Positions 41,243 through 50,898 of a DNA stretch of 64,000 nucleotides are shown here, in pieces. The stretch is from Niallia taxi (GTDB lineage: Bacteria; Bacillota; Bacilli; Bacillales; Cytobacillaceae). The notes under the pieces are model-generated. The model ran no database searches, was not told the DNA's origin, and saw only the letters and a program-made list of their open reading frames with translations. Position numbers and translations under genes: made by a program. The stretch is from positions 204,001-268,000 of the forward strand of contig NZ_CP102589.1 in the NCBI RefSeq assembly GCF_032818155.1, read 5' to 3'. Positions within the stretch are counted from its first letter, which is position 1, and every line of letters begins with the position of its first letter.

Positions 41243-44200
41243 ATGGAAAAAAGCCAACAGCAAACGCAAGCAGAAAAAGAGAAAAGGATACGCTTATTTT
41301 GGGAGCAAGAGCATATTTTTGAAAAATCAGTAACAGCAAGAAAGGATCAAGAATCCTTTGTTTTCTACGAGGGTCCACCTACTGCTAATGGTATGCCCCA
41401 TGTAGGCCATGCACTTGGCAGAACAATAAAGGATATCATCGCTCGTTTCCAGACAATGGCAGGTAAGCAGGTCGTCCGCAAGGCTGGCTGGGACACACAT
41501 GGTTTGCCAGTTGAGCTTGGTGTGGAGAAGGCTTTAGGCATCTCTGGTAAGCAAGCAATTGAGGACTATGGAGTAGAGGCATTTATTCAAAAATGCAAGG
41601 AGAGCGTCTTTTCCTATGAAAAGCAATGGCGGGATTTCACGAAGGAATTAGGTTATTGGGTGGACATGGAGAATCCTTATATGACAATGAGCAATGAATA
41701 CATTGAGTCTGTTTGGCATATCCTCGGCACCATTCATGACAAAGGACTGCTATACAAAGGACATAAGGTTTCTCCCTACTGCCCTAGCTGCCAAACATCC
41801 TTAAGCTCCCATGAGGTTGCGCAAGGCTATAAAGATGTTAAAGACTTAAGCGCAACTGTAAAATTCAAACTAAAAGACAGAGATAACGAGTTTATCCTCG
41901 GCTGGACGACAACTCCTTGGACATTGCCAGCAAATGTTGCACTTGCGGTTAACGCAAAGCTTGAATATGTTCGGATACAGACAGGTACTGAAATCCATAT
42001 AACAGCTAAAGCTCTTGCCCAAAAGGCTATGTCAGCTGACAGCGTTATTCTCGAAACAATAGAAGGTAGTGCATTACTCGGACTTCGCTATGAAGCACCA
42101 TTCTCCTTCATCACTGTCGATAAGGGCCATTATGTCGTCAACGGAGACTTTGTTACAGCAGACAGCGGAACAGGCATTGTCCATATCGCACCTGCATACG
42201 GGGAAGACGATTATCGTCTTGTCCAAGAAAATGATCTTTCCTTTGTTCAGGTCGTTGATGGGAGCGGTAAATATACAAAAGCAGTCACTCCACTAGCAGG
42301 CAGATTTGTTAAAGACTGTGACGTGGATATCATCAAGCTGCTTCATGAAAAAGGCTTATTATTTCATAAAGAAAAATATGAACATTCCTACCCTCATTGC
42401 TGGCGGTGTGATTCGCCCCTTCTGTATTATGCACTTGAAAGCTGGTTCATCCAAACAACAGCTGTGAAGGACGCAATGATAGCAAATAACCAGCAGGTAA
42501 ACTGGTATCCAGACCATATAAAGGATGGTCGCTTCGGGAATTTCCTAGAACAAATGGTAGATTGGAACATCAGCCGCAGCAGGTATTGGGGAACACCTTT
42601 GAATGTTTGGGAATGTCCTGCATGCAAGAAACAAACGGCTCCAAAAAGCATCGCTGATTTAGCGAACCTAACAGACAGTAATTTGGATGAGCTTGAGCTT
42701 CATAAGCCATATGTTGATAATATAACTTTCCCTTGTCCTTCCTGTAGCACGCTAATGGTGCGCACACCTGAGGTAATCGACGTTTGGTTCGACAGTGGCT
42801 CCATGCCTTTTGCACAATATCATGCTCCATTTGAAAACAAGGAACTATGGAAAAGCCAGTATCCAGCAGACGTAGTTGTTGAGGGAATTGACCAAACACG
42901 CGGCTGGTTCTATTCCTTATTAGCTGTATCTACACTTTATAATGGAGAACTGCCATATAGAAATGTATTAGCAACAGGCCATGTACTTGATGAAAATGGC
43001 CAGAAAATGTCTAAAAGCAAAGGAAATGCACTTGATCCGGTTGAGCTCATCCATGAATACGGAGCTGACTCGCTAAGATGGGCATTGATCGAAGACAGCG
43101 CTCCATGGAACCAGAAAAGATTTTCAGTTAAAAATGTCCAAGAAGCAAAGTCTAAATTAGTCGATACATTAACAAGCCTTCATCATTTCTATAAGCTGTA
43201 CGCTGACATTGATGGATTTAATCCAAAATCATCTATTGAAGCTGGTTCGTTAACATTAATGGACAAATGGGCTAATTCCCGTCTTGCTTCGACTGTATCA
43301 CAAGTAAACAAGGAAATGGAAAACTTCCAGCTGACAAACGCAGCAAGGCATATCGGCAATCTGCTTGAGGATGTTAGCAACTGGTATATCCGCCGAAACA
43401 GAGAGCGGTTCTGGAGTGAAGGAATGACCGCAGACAAAACATGCGCTTACCATACCCTTTATAATCTGCTTGTGCAAATAACAAAGCTGCTTGCACCATT
43501 TACACCTTTTACAGCTGAAGATATCCATTATAAGCTGACAGGAAAAAGTGTCCATTTGGAAGATTTCCCAAAAACCGATGAATTGACCATTGATTTAGAG
43601 CTTGAGCAAAAAATGAGCGCAGTCAGAGAAATTGTGGAGCTTGGTAGAAGCATTCGTCATCAGACTCAAGTCAAAACAAAACAGCCTTTGGCCATGATGG
43701 CAATCGTTTCAAACGAACTAACTTCTGATGTACTGCGAAGCTTTAGTGAAATCATCAAGAGTGAGCTGAATGTGAAACAGATAGATTGGGCCGAATCGAG
43801 TAAGGGATATATTCAGCATAGCCTTAAGCTTAACTTTAAAAATGCAGGCAAGCGCCTTGGCAAGCTGGCAAATCCTGTTCATAACGCCCTCTCCACTCTG
43901 ACACAGAAAGAGATTGAGCAATTTCTTCATAATGGGCAATTAACTTTAAATCTTGATGGGCAGCAAGTAGAGCTTCAAAAGGAAGATGTGCTTGTTTATA
44001 AGTCTGCTTCTATGTCAGGCTATAGTGAGGCATCAAACAGAAACTTTACTGTTATAATAGATACGAGCATCACTGCTGAGTTGGCACAGGAAGGTTTCAT
44101 AAGAGATTTTATTCGCTCTGTTCAAGACTTAAGAAAGCAGAAAAACCTGCCTGTTGAAAAGCGGATTGATTTAAAGCTTGGCGGGTCTCAGGAATTTCTT

Positions 44201-44329
44201 TCATTAGTAAGGGAACACGAGAGCCTTATCAGCAGTGGCATTCTTTTAAATAACATCTATTATCAGATGTCAGATAATATGGTTGAAATGCAAGTAGGCA
44301 ACTATCAGGTTTTTGTTTCTTTTGAATGA
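41243..44329 (+). CDS. ileS: Isoleucyl-tRNA synthetase, type 2 (mupirocin-resistant class)
   Basis: The 1028-residue class I synthetase charges tRNA-Ile. Catalytic motifs are PHVGHALG (HIGH, residues 52-59) and KMSKSKGNALDP (about 588). The editing domain contains GWTTTPWTLPANVAL. The opening FYEGPPTANGMPHVGHALGRTIKD and overall length place it in the eukaryote-like type 2 group (IleS2), which is naturally insensitive to mupirocin. Bacillaceae often carry this as a second ileS beside a normal one. It is controlled by a T-box. AAAGGAGG precedes ATG 41243. Confidence 0.93.
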   Translation: MEKSQQQTQAEKEKRIRLFWEQEHIFEKSVTARKDQESFVFYEGPPTANGMPHVGHALGRTIKDIIARFQTMAGKQVVRKAGWDTHGLPVELGVEKALGISGKQAIEDYGVEAFIQKCKESVFSYEKQWRDFTKELGYWVDMENPYMTMSNEYIESVWHILGTIHDKGLLYKGHKVSPYCPSCQTSLSSHEVAQGYKDVKDLSATVKFKLKDRDNEFILGWTTTPWTLPANVALAVNAKLEYVRIQTGTEIHITAKALAQKAMSADSVILETIEGSALLGLRYEAPFSFITVDKGHYVVNGDFVTADSGTGIVHIAPAYGEDDYRLVQENDLSFVQVVDGSGKYTKAVTPLAGRFVKDCDVDIIKLLHEKGLLFHKEKYEHSYPHCWRCDSPLLYYALESWFIQTTAVKDAMIANNQQVNWYPDHIKDGRFGNFLEQMVDWNISRSRYWGTPLNVWECPACKKQTAPKSIADLANLTDSNLDELELHKPYVDNITFPCPSCSTLMVRTPEVIDVWFDSGSMPFAQYHAPFENKELWKSQYPADVVVEGIDQTRGWFYSLLAVSTLYNGELPYRNVLATGHVLDENGQKMSKSKGNALDPVELIHEYGADSLRWALIEDSAPWNQKRFSVKNVQEAKSKLVDTLTSLHHFYKLYADIDGFNPKSSIEAGSLTLMDKWANSRLASTVSQVNKEMENFQLTNAARHIGNLLEDVSNWYIRRNRERFWSEGMTADKTCAYHTLYNLLVQITKLLAPFTPFTAEDIHYKLTGKSVHLEDFPKTDELTIDLELEQKMSAVREIVELGRSIRHQTQVKTKQPLAMMAIVSNELTSDVLRSFSEIIKSELNVKQIDWAESSKGYIQHSLKLNFKNAGKRLGKLANPVHNALSTLTQKEIEQFLHNGQLTLNLDGQQVELQKEDVLVYKSASMSGYSEASNRNFTVIIDTSITAELAQEGFIRDFIRSVQDLRKQKNLPVEKRIDLKLGGSQEFLSLVREHESLISSGILLNNIYYQMSDNMVEMQVGNYQVFVSFE

Positions 44330-44341
44330 TAGTAAATGAAT

Positions 44342-44375
44342 GACCTAGGTAGCATCCTTAGGTCTTCTCTTTTTA
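44342..44375 (+). terminator. Intrinsic terminator of ileS
   Basis: Stem GACCTAGG / CC(T)TAGGTC with a 6-base loop and one bulge, followed by TTCTCTTTTT. Confidence 0.75.
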
Positions 44376-44456
44376 TGTTCTAATAAGAAGAATTATTCGA
44401 GATAGTTGTTCTATTTTTTCCATATTAGATTATACTATTGGGCAGAGGTGAAAAAA

Positions 44457-45635
44457 ATGTATAAATTATTATCGCATAACGACCTGGATGGAGTTGGCTG
44501 CGGAATCATTGCAAAGCTTGCCTTTGGAGAAAGCGTAGAGGTCCGCTATAATTCCGTTTCCAGCCTTAATCTAGAAGTGGAAAGATTCCTTGATCACAAA
44601 CCTGAGGATACCTTTCTAATTGTGACAGACCTGTCTGTCAGTGAAGAAAATGCCATCAGGCTTGATGATTATTATAAGAAGGGCGGCAAGGTTCAACTTA
44701 TTGATCACCATAAAACAGCCTTGCATCTTAATGATTTTGAATGGGGACATGTTTTAGTAGAGGATGCAGATGGGATATCCACCTGTGCTACTTCTTTATT
44801 GTATGAGTACCTTGTAAAAAACGGGCACCTAACTGCCTCTGACAGCATGGCAGAGTTTGTTGAGCTAGTCAGACAATACGATACTTGGGATTGGGAGAAG
44901 AATGAAAACTTTGACGCCCAAAAGCTTAATGCACTTTTTTACTTAATTTCTTTTGATGAATTTGTAGAAAAAATGGTGGAGAGACTAACAAACAGTGATC
45001 ACTTCTTCTTTGATGAAGTTGAAAAACAGATTCTCGACTTAGAAGAAAAGAAAATTGAACGCTATATTCGCCGGAAAAGGCGCGAGCTAGTTCAAGCACA
45101 GGTCGACGGTTATTATGCCGGAGTTGTCTATGCTGAATCCTATCATTCAGAGCTAGGCAATGAGTTAGGCAAGGATTATCCTCATCTGGATTATATTGCA
45201 ATTCTTAACATCGGCGGAAAAAGGGTCGGCTTCCGCACCATTCATGATCATGTCGATGTTTCCAAGATTGCTGGTACATATGGTGGAGGCGGACATGTTA
45301 AGGCATCCGGCTGCACAATGACAAATGAAGCATATAAAAGCTTTGTGACAGATACATTCCCACTTGAACCATTAAGGGAAGACCCAAGAAAGAACGATTA
45401 TAACAAGAAAAACTCACCATTAGGTACGCTGTATGAAAATAAACACGATGAGTTGTTTTATTTATACCCAGTCGGCAAGCAGCAATGGGTCATTAACAAA
45501 AAGAAGACAAAGCTGCCTGAAACATTTTCTTCTTTCCAGGAAGGCGAAAACTTCTTAAAGAGAAATCACGGTGCATGGATGTGCAAGGATGACAAATATG
45601 TCCGTTATGTAATGGAATTTGTAAAAACTAAATAA
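44457..45635 (+). CDS. nrnB: Oligoribonuclease NrnB (DHH family, c-di-GMP/nanoRNA hydrolase)
   Basis: The 392-residue DHH phosphodiesterase is similar throughout to B. subtilis NrnB (YngD). Motifs: LLSHNDLDGVGCGIIAKLAFG (motif I DxD), IVTDLSVSEEN, LIDHHKTALHLN (the DHH motif) and the DHHA1 glycine-rich block GTYGGGGHVKASGC at ~277-290. It degrades short RNAs to mononucleotides and could also dispose of pGpG from c-di-GMP turnover. GAGGTG precedes ATG 44457; the frame is open further upstream but without an RBS. Ends at a strong terminator. Confidence 0.95.
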   Translation: MYKLLSHNDLDGVGCGIIAKLAFGESVEVRYNSVSSLNLEVERFLDHKPEDTFLIVTDLSVSEENAIRLDDYYKKGGKVQLIDHHKTALHLNDFEWGHVLVEDADGISTCATSLLYEYLVKNGHLTASDSMAEFVELVRQYDTWDWEKNENFDAQKLNALFYLISFDEFVEKMVERLTNSDHFFFDEVEKQILDLEEKKIERYIRRKRRELVQAQVDGYYAGVVYAESYHSELGNELGKDYPHLDYIAILNIGGKRVGFRTIHDHVDVSKIAGTYGGGGHVKASGCTMTNEAYKSFVTDTFPLEPLREDPRKNDYNKKNSPLGTLYENKHDELFYLYPVGKQQWVINKKKTKLPETFSSFQEGENFLKRNHGAWMCKDDKYVRYVMEFVKTK

Positions 45636-45642
45636 TAAACTA

Positions 45643-45674
45643 TAGCCTGCCGCTAGCATATCGGCAGGCTTTTA
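45643..45674 (+). terminator. Intrinsic terminator of nrnB
   Basis: Stem GCCTGCCG / CGGCAGGC with a 9-base loop and TTTT. Confidence 0.88.
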
Positions 45675-45681
45675 ATCGAAA

Positions 45682-45723
45682 GCAAAGCAAAAGAACCTCT
45701 AACATCCTCTCTTGTTAGAAGTT
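45682..45723 (-). terminator. Intrinsic terminator of the cys/sir operon
   Basis: Arms 45694-45704 and 45713-45723 (AACTTCTAACA / TGTTAGAGGTT on the minus strand, one mismatch), then CTTTTGCTTT. It overlaps the sirC stop codon. Confidence 0.75.
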
Positions 45724-46320
45724 TTGGAAAATCTTCTGAAATTCCTTTCTTAACAAAGAGGACTGTCTATATTTATTATCTGTAATTTCCTCCAACAAAC
45801 CTTTTTTATCTGCAGGAGTCAAATTGGCCTTTTTAATCATTTCCCGGGCATTAAACAGAAAATCCAAATATTCCCCCATGTCCTCTTCATACTCTTGTAC
45901 CCAGCTTTCTTTAATTTTCTTTGCCAAGATCGGGCTTGCCCCCATTGTGGAGACACTTAATGTTAGCCTGCCCCTTTGAAGGCTAGCAGGTACATGACAA
46001 TTTCCATTTGCTGTTGCTGAAACATCAGTCACCAGCATGCGGTCACTCAGCTTACTTGCAATAGTATGATTTGTTTGCGGATTATTTGTAGCTGCGACAA
46101 CAAAAAAGGCACCTTCAAAATCCACATCTGTCACTTCTCTTTTTACTGCTGCAATTACTCCCTTTCGCTCAAGCTCCTCAAGCTCTGGGCATATTTCAGG
46201 GCTGATGACTGTAATTCTTGCATCTGCTTCCAGAAGTGCGCGCACCTTCCTTAGTGCAATATTGCCTCCTCCGGCAACGACACATTTCTTATCCTTCATA
46301 TCAACCATTAATGGGAACAT
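45715..46320 (-). CDS. sirC: Precorrin-2 dehydrogenase
   Basis: The 201-residue cytosolic NAD enzyme oxidises precorrin-2 to sirohydrochlorin for siroheme, the prosthetic group of sulfite reductase. MFPLMVDMKDKKCVVAGGGNIALRKVRALLEADA is the Rossmann motif of the YlnF/CysG-N family; ATNNPQTNHTIA and VPASLQRGRLTLSVSTMGASP are also conserved. It overlaps the end of sirB by 20 bases and is the last gene of the operon. Confidence 0.93.
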   Translation of the reverse strand: MFPLMVDMKDKKCVVAGGGNIALRKVRALLEADARITVISPEICPELEELERKGVIAAVKREVTDVDFEGAFFVVAATNNPQTNHTIASKLSDRMLVTDVSATANGNCHVPASLQRGRLTLSVSTMGASPILAKKIKESWVQEYEEDMGEYLDFLFNAREMIKKANLTPADKKGLLEEITDNKYRQSSLLRKEFQKIFQNF

Positions 46321-47059
46321 ATTTATCAGCCTCTGCCGCTTCTTTAATTCTGTCTTTTAAAATGCTTGAGATAGATGGGTGATAGCCTAAGTAGCTGCAA
46401 AGCTCATACTTCTTTTCTTTATTCGAAAGGGAATTTATTGTTTTTTTCATCGTATTCATCAAAATTCCAGTGAACAGTAAATATGGGATTACGATAATAT
46501 TTTCGTAAGAGGATTGGTTTGCAGCCAAAAGGGCATCCTCAAAGCTTGGAGAGGCTGCTGTTAAATAGCAATCCTCCACTTTTATTCCATTAAGTGAGCT
46601 CTCCACCATATCTCCTATTTCTCTTAGATCACGTTTGACATCTGGATCACTGCTTCCTCTGCCTACTAAAAGAACAAGAGCATCCTTTGCTTTATATGAT
46701 TCTGACTGCTTAATTTTATGTGCCACAATCTCTGCCATTTTTTCATGAACACCAATTGGACGCCCATAATGCAATTGAATAGCTGGAAATTCCTTCACAA
46801 GCTCATCAAGGACTTCAGGAATATCCACCTTCGCATGTGCAGCTGTCAGTAAAAGAACGGGCACAGCATAAATAGTAGTTGCCCCTTTAGCTACACATGC
46901 CTTGAAGCCTTCCTCGATACTAGGCTCAGACAGCTCAAGAAAAGAATATTCCTGGATAGGGTAATTGCTTTCCTTCATACATTCCTTTATGAAGGTTATC
47001 GCCTGATCACTTGCTTCCTTTACTCTGCTGCCATGGCATATATATAAAACAGCTTCCAT
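46301..47059 (-). CDS. sirB: Sirohydrochlorin ferrochelatase
   Basis: SirB (YlnE) inserts Fe2+ into sirohydrochlorin to give siroheme. The 252-residue protein has two CbiX-like halves: ICHGSRVKEASDQ with the catalytic His near the N-terminus, PVLLLTAAHAKVDIPEVL with the second metal His, and in the second half VGRGSSDPDVKRD and IPYLLFTGILMN. The start ATG overlaps the sirA stop (TAATG). Cytosolic. Confidence 0.93.
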   Translation of the reverse strand: MEAVLYICHGSRVKEASDQAITFIKECMKESNYPIQEYSFLELSEPSIEEGFKACVAKGATTIYAVPVLLLTAAHAKVDIPEVLDELVKEFPAIQLHYGRPIGVHEKMAEIVAHKIKQSESYKAKDALVLLVGRGSSDPDVKRDLREIGDMVESSLNGIKVEDCYLTAASPSFEDALLAANQSSYENIIVIPYLLFTGILMNTMKKTINSLSNKEKKYELCSYLGYHPSISSILKDRIKEAAEADKYVPING

Positions 47060-47832
47060 TATAAAACCACTTCTTTCGCCAATGAATCTTCAAAGGAATT
47101 CTCAAACCATTGGATTTTTTCTCGCATCCGGACAACCTCACCAATAATAATCATACACGGGTTCTCAATCTTTCCTTTTTCCCCATCCTCTACTACCTTG
47201 TCTAAAGTTGTGACAATCGTTTTTTGGCTGCTTGTTGTACCCCAATTAATTAAAGCAACAGGTGTATCTCCGCTTTTTTGGAAGGAAAGCAGCTTTGCTC
47301 TTATATTAGGCAGATTTCTCACACCCATATAAATTGCAAGTGTATCAATATGACATAGTGCTTCCCATTTAATGCTATCCTCTTCCCCATTTTTCATATG
47401 CCCTGTTACAAATGCAAAGGAAGAACCATAGTTTCTATGCGTTACAGGTATGCCAGCATAGCTTGGTGCAGCAATGCCTGCAGTAATGCCTGGCACAATT
47501 TCAAATGGAATTTGGTTTTTAGCTAGTTCTTCCGCTTCTTCTCCACCTCTGCCAAAAACAAATGGGTCTCCCCCTTTGAGCCTTGTTACGATTTTTCCTC
47601 TTTTAGCATGTTTCACAAGAGTCTGATTGATTAATTCCTGCTTCATCACATGATGATGCGGCAGCTTCCCGCAGTAAATTAGCTCTGCTTTCGGTTTTGC
47701 ATAGTGCAGTAGCTCCTCATTGACAAGACGGTCATACACAATGACATCAGCATTTTTAATGCAATTTAGCCCTTTAACTGTAATTAATTCTGGATCTCCA
47801 GGTCCTGCTCCTACTAAATATACTTTCCCCAC
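47059..47832 (-). CDS. sirA: Uroporphyrinogen-III C-methyltransferase
   Basis: SirA (YlnD, SUMT family) uses two S-adenosylmethionine to convert uroporphyrinogen III to precorrin-2, branching siroheme from haem synthesis. The 257-residue protein has VYLVGAGPGDPELITVKGL, DVIVYDRLVN, KGGDPFVFGRGGEEAEEL and VVPGITAGIAAPSYAGIPVTHR, all tetrapyrrole-methylase motifs. Start GTG behind GGGAGG. A large hairpin lies between it and cysC. Confidence 0.95.
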   Translation of the reverse strand: MGKVYLVGAGPGDPELITVKGLNCIKNADVIVYDRLVNEELLHYAKPKAELIYCGKLPHHHVMKQELINQTLVKHAKRGKIVTRLKGGDPFVFGRGGEEAEELAKNQIPFEIVPGITAGIAAPSYAGIPVTHRNYGSSFAFVTGHMKNGEEDSIKWEALCHIDTLAIYMGVRNLPNIRAKLLSFQKSGDTPVALINWGTTSSQKTIVTTLDKVVEDGEKGKIENPCMIIIGEVVRMREKIQWFENSFEDSLAKEVVL

Positions 47833-47890
47833 AATTTCACCCTCCCTCTGTTGCTGCAGTAAAGCCCTTAAAAACAGGCGATATTAACAG

Positions 47891-47935
47891 AAAGGAATTA
47901 TAGGATTCTCACAAACGAGACACTATAATTCCTTT
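47891..47935 (-). repeat. Long inverted repeat between cysC and sirA
   Basis: Perfect 13-bp arms AAAGGAATTATAG / CTATAATTCCTTT with an inner TCTC/GAGA pairing. The minus-strand tail (TTTCTGTTAA) is a weak T-tract, so partial termination or a 3'-end stabiliser separating operon segments is likelier than a full stop. Confidence 0.6.
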
Positions 47936-47945
47936 TTTCTATCAT

Positions 47946-48557
47946 TTATATGTTTCTATAATAGCCTTTTTCTTTCAAAAATTGAACAATTTGTTCTACA
48001 CAATCTTCAATAGAAGATTTTTCTGTATCTATCACAATTTCCGGATTTGCTGGTTCCTCGTACGGGGAGCTGATTCCTGTGAAGTCTTTAATAATTCCTT
48101 GTCTCGCCTTTTCGTAAAGACCTTTAGGATCTCTCGCCTCACAAGCCTCAAGGGAGCACTTCACATATACTTCAACGAACTCATCATCTTCAAGCAATGC
48201 TCTTACTTCCTCGCGATCATTTCGGAAAGGAGAAATAAATGCTGTCAGCACGACTTGGCCGCTGTCTACAAACAGCTTGCTGACCTCACCGATTCTGCGA
48301 ATATTTTCCTTTCTGTCCTCTTCCGAGAAACCAAGGTCCTTATTAATTCCGAATCGGATATTATCACCATCAAGCACATATGTGTGTGTTTCATCCTGAA
48401 ACAATCGCTCTGCAACTGCATTTGCTACAGACGATTTCCCTGAACCAGAAAGCCCAGTGAACCATAATACATAGCTGTGATGTTTGCTTTTCTCTCTTCT
48501 ACGTCCTTTTGAAACTGTCTGGTCATGCCAAGTAATATTTGTACTTTTGCCGCTCAT
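47946..48557 (-). CDS. cysC: Adenylylsulfate (APS) kinase
   Basis: CysC phosphorylates adenylyl sulfate to PAPS. The 203-residue kinase has Walker [15 protein letters not shown] (~36-49), [19 protein letters not shown], and [14 protein letters not shown], plus [20 protein letters not shown] near the C-terminus, all conserved in the family. It follows sat closely (17-base gap), the usual B. subtilis order. Confidence 0.97.
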   Translation of the reverse strand: MSGKSTNITWHDQTVSKGRRREKSKHHSYVLWFTGLSGSGKSSVANAVAERLFQDETHTYVLDGDNIRFGINKDLGFSEEDRKENIRRIGEVSKLFVDSGQVVLTAFISPFRNDREEVRALLEDDEFVEVYVKCSLEACEARDPKGLYEKARQGIIKDFTGISSPYEEPANPEIVIDTEKSSIEDCVEQIVQFLKEKGYYRNI

Positions 48558-48574
48558 TTCCGTATCCCCCTGTA

Positions 48575-49723
48575 TTATGAATGGATCTCTTGGTTCTTTA
48601 AGCCTCTTATCAGCACTTCCACTACCTCTTTGCGGCTGAATGTACTTGGCGGAATTTCACCGTTTCTTAGAAGCTCGCGTACCTTTGTTCCAGATAAAAT
48701 TTCGTGATGTTCTTTGTCATGAGGGCATGTTTTCGTTGATGCCATATTTTCGCACTTTCTGCAATAGAAGCTATGCTCAAAGAACAGCAGGTTAATTCCT
48801 AATTCCTCTGATGTAAATTGGTCGAAAATTCTTTGTGCATCATATGTGCCATAGTAATTGCCAACACCAGCATGGTCACGTCCAACAATAAAATGAGTGC
48901 AGCCATAATTTTTTCTTACAAGGGCATGAAATACTGCTTCTCTTGGCCCAGCATAACGCATAGCAGCAGGGAAAACAGCAAGAAATACTCGATCCTCAGG
49001 ATAGTAGTTTTTCAATAGCACTTGGTAGCTTTCCATACGCACATCTGCAGGAATATCATCTGATTTTGTTTCACCTACCAGCGGGTTCAAGAATAAACCA
49101 TCTACTGTTTCCAAAGCAGTCTTTTGAATATATTCGTGTGCACGGTGCACAGGATTTCTTGTTTGGAAGCCGACAACTGTGCTCCAGCCTTTATTTTCGA
49201 ACACTTCTCGCGTATCCTTTGGTTCCAAATAGAAGCTTTCAAATTTAGTGCGTTTTAGTTTTTTTAATAATTTGATAGCTCCTCCAACATACACATCGCC
49301 TCTATCAAATACTTTCTTCACACCTGGGTGATCCAAGTCTGCTGTGCGGTAAACAGCCTCTGCCTCTTTTGTTTTGTTTGGTGTAAATTTATCTTCCACT
49401 GTAAGTACACCATAGACCTCTCCATTATGAACAAGCTTAACTGTTTCGTTTAGTTCTAGATTATTTGCTTGCTCCTCTGAAACAGGAAGTGTAATCGGAA
49501 TACTCCAAATTTGCCCTGAAGCAAGCCTCATATTTTGTACAACAGATTCATAGTCCTTTTGAGATAAAAATCCAGTCAATGGACTGAAAGCACCATTGCC
49601 GATTAATTCAAGATCACTTAATGCAACCCCATCGATTTCAAGCTCCTTCGTTAATCCACTGATATCATAATTAGGTTCCCATAAATTGATTAGTGTTCCT
49701 CCATGAGGTTTGCTTAATGCCAT
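48575..49723 (-). CDS. sat: Sulfate adenylyltransferase (ATP sulfurylase)
   Basis: The 382-residue monomeric-type ATP sulfurylase forms adenylyl sulfate from sulfate and ATP. Active-site motifs are [15 protein letters not shown] (QxRNP and HxxH) and [20 protein letters not shown] small Cys/His cluster, [15 protein letters not shown] with the following PHDKEHH, probably binds zinc. The protein starts [15 protein letters not shown], as in its relatives. Second enzyme of the pathway encoded by the operon after the CysP permease. Confidence 0.97.
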   Translation of the reverse strand: MALSKPHGGTLINLWEPNYDISGLTKELEIDGVALSDLELIGNGAFSPLTGFLSQKDYESVVQNMRLASGQIWSIPITLPVSEEQANNLELNETVKLVHNGEVYGVLTVEDKFTPNKTKEAEAVYRTADLDHPGVKKVFDRGDVYVGGAIKLLKKLKRTKFESFYLEPKDTREVFENKGWSTVVGFQTRNPVHRAHEYIQKTALETVDGLFLNPLVGETKSDDIPADVRMESYQVLLKNYYPEDRVFLAVFPAAMRYAGPREAVFHALVRKNYGCTHFIVGRDHAGVGNYYGTYDAQRIFDQFTSEELGINLLFFEHSFYCRKCENMASTKTCPHDKEHHEILSGTKVRELLRNGEIPPSTFSRKEVVEVLIRGLKNQEIHS

Positions 49724-49802
49724 ATTGTTTGCACCTATCCTTCCAGTTACTAGTTAGTTATATTATTAGTATTATATTTTAATAGAAACGGCTTTGACCC
49801 TA

Positions 49803-50879
49803 TCAAATGCCGCCCCCATCCTCATATACAGAGCGACTGTCTTCCTTTATAGATTTAACAAGACTTAGTGTTCCTAATGTAGCGATACATACACTTGTCA
49901 AAACAAGTACATTGTAAAAATCATTTTTGATGAAAAGCTGCACAAGGCAATAGGATATGACGAGAGACAAAACAGGTGAAACAATCCATACCTTTATAAT
50001 GCGATGAATCATTTGCTTTTTGAATAGCACCATTCCATTCTTTGCAACGCCAATGCCAATGATTGCTGTACTCGTAACTTGAGTCAGTGGCACAGGCAAT
50101 CCGAAAATAGAGGCAATTGTTACTAACGTTGCTCCTATGCTGGAAATAATCCCGCCCTCAAGCTTGCTGAATTGGACAATTTTTTTTCCGTTTGTTTGCA
50201 GTACTCTTCCACCAAGCAGCATAGCACCAACACTGATTGCCAAGCCTCCTAATATAATTCCACTGTTCATCGAAATAAGGTTGGCTCCTACCATTGGTCC
50301 AACAGCATTAGCAACATTGTTCATGCCTGCCGAAAATGCTTCAAAAAAGCCAACAACAATAACAAAAACAGATAAGTACCGCTGCGATTTGCTTGCTTTA
50401 AGCCAGTTGTATTTCCTTTCAGCTCTTATAATCATTTTCCCTGCTGCAAGTGCAATCCCAAAAGAAATGAAAGGAATAAGAACCCAAAAGAAAACAATCC
50501 ATAAAATATGTCCTATAAAAATACTTTTATATGCAACTCCAACACCAACAACACTGCCTACAGTGATTTCACTTGTTGATAAGGGTATTCCCATTAGATT
50601 TGCGATAAACAGGGAAAGGGCAGCAGAGGACAAAATAATCAAAACAATATTTGCGTTTAATAAGCTGCTCGGGATAAGGTCCTCCCCGATTGTCTTGACT
50701 ACTTCGCTTCCCCCTAATACAGCTCCTAGAAAAATCGCCACACCACATATAAGAAGGGCGTGCCTTTTTTTCGGGATAGCACCTGAACCATATGCAACCC
50801 CAAGGCTTGCTGCTGCTCCACTTGCTCCGATGTTCATTGCAAAAAATAACGACATTAAACCGGCAAGAATAATCATCAT
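49803..50879 (-). CDS. cysP: Sulfate permease CysP (PiT family)
   Basis: The 358-residue membrane protein imports sulfate. It belongs to the inorganic phosphate transporter (PiT) family: the duplicated signature appears as AMNIGASGAAASLGVAYGSGAI near the N-terminus and FSAGMNNVANAVGPMVGA around residue 180, with GIPLSTSEITVGSVVGVGVA and GLPVPLTQVTSTAIIGIGVA. Position between cysH and sat marks it as CysP rather than a phosphate carrier. About ten helices. The gap after cysH is 19 bases. Confidence 0.92.
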   Translation of the reverse strand: MMIILAGLMSLFFAMNIGASGAAASLGVAYGSGAIPKKRHALLICGVAIFLGAVLGGSEVVKTIGEDLIPSSLLNANIVLIILSSAALSLFIANLMGIPLSTSEITVGSVVGVGVAYKSIFIGHILWIVFFWVLIPFISFGIALAAGKMIIRAERKYNWLKASKSQRYLSVFVIVVGFFEAFSAGMNNVANAVGPMVGANLISMNSGIILGGLAISVGAMLLGGRVLQTNGKKIVQFSKLEGGIISSIGATLVTIASIFGLPVPLTQVTSTAIIGIGVAKNGMVLFKKQMIHRIIKVWIVSPVLSLVISYCLVQLFIKNDFYNVLVLTSVCIATLGTLSLVKSIKEDSRSVYEDGGGI

Positions 50880-50898
50880 AATAGTTTTTTCCCTCTAG

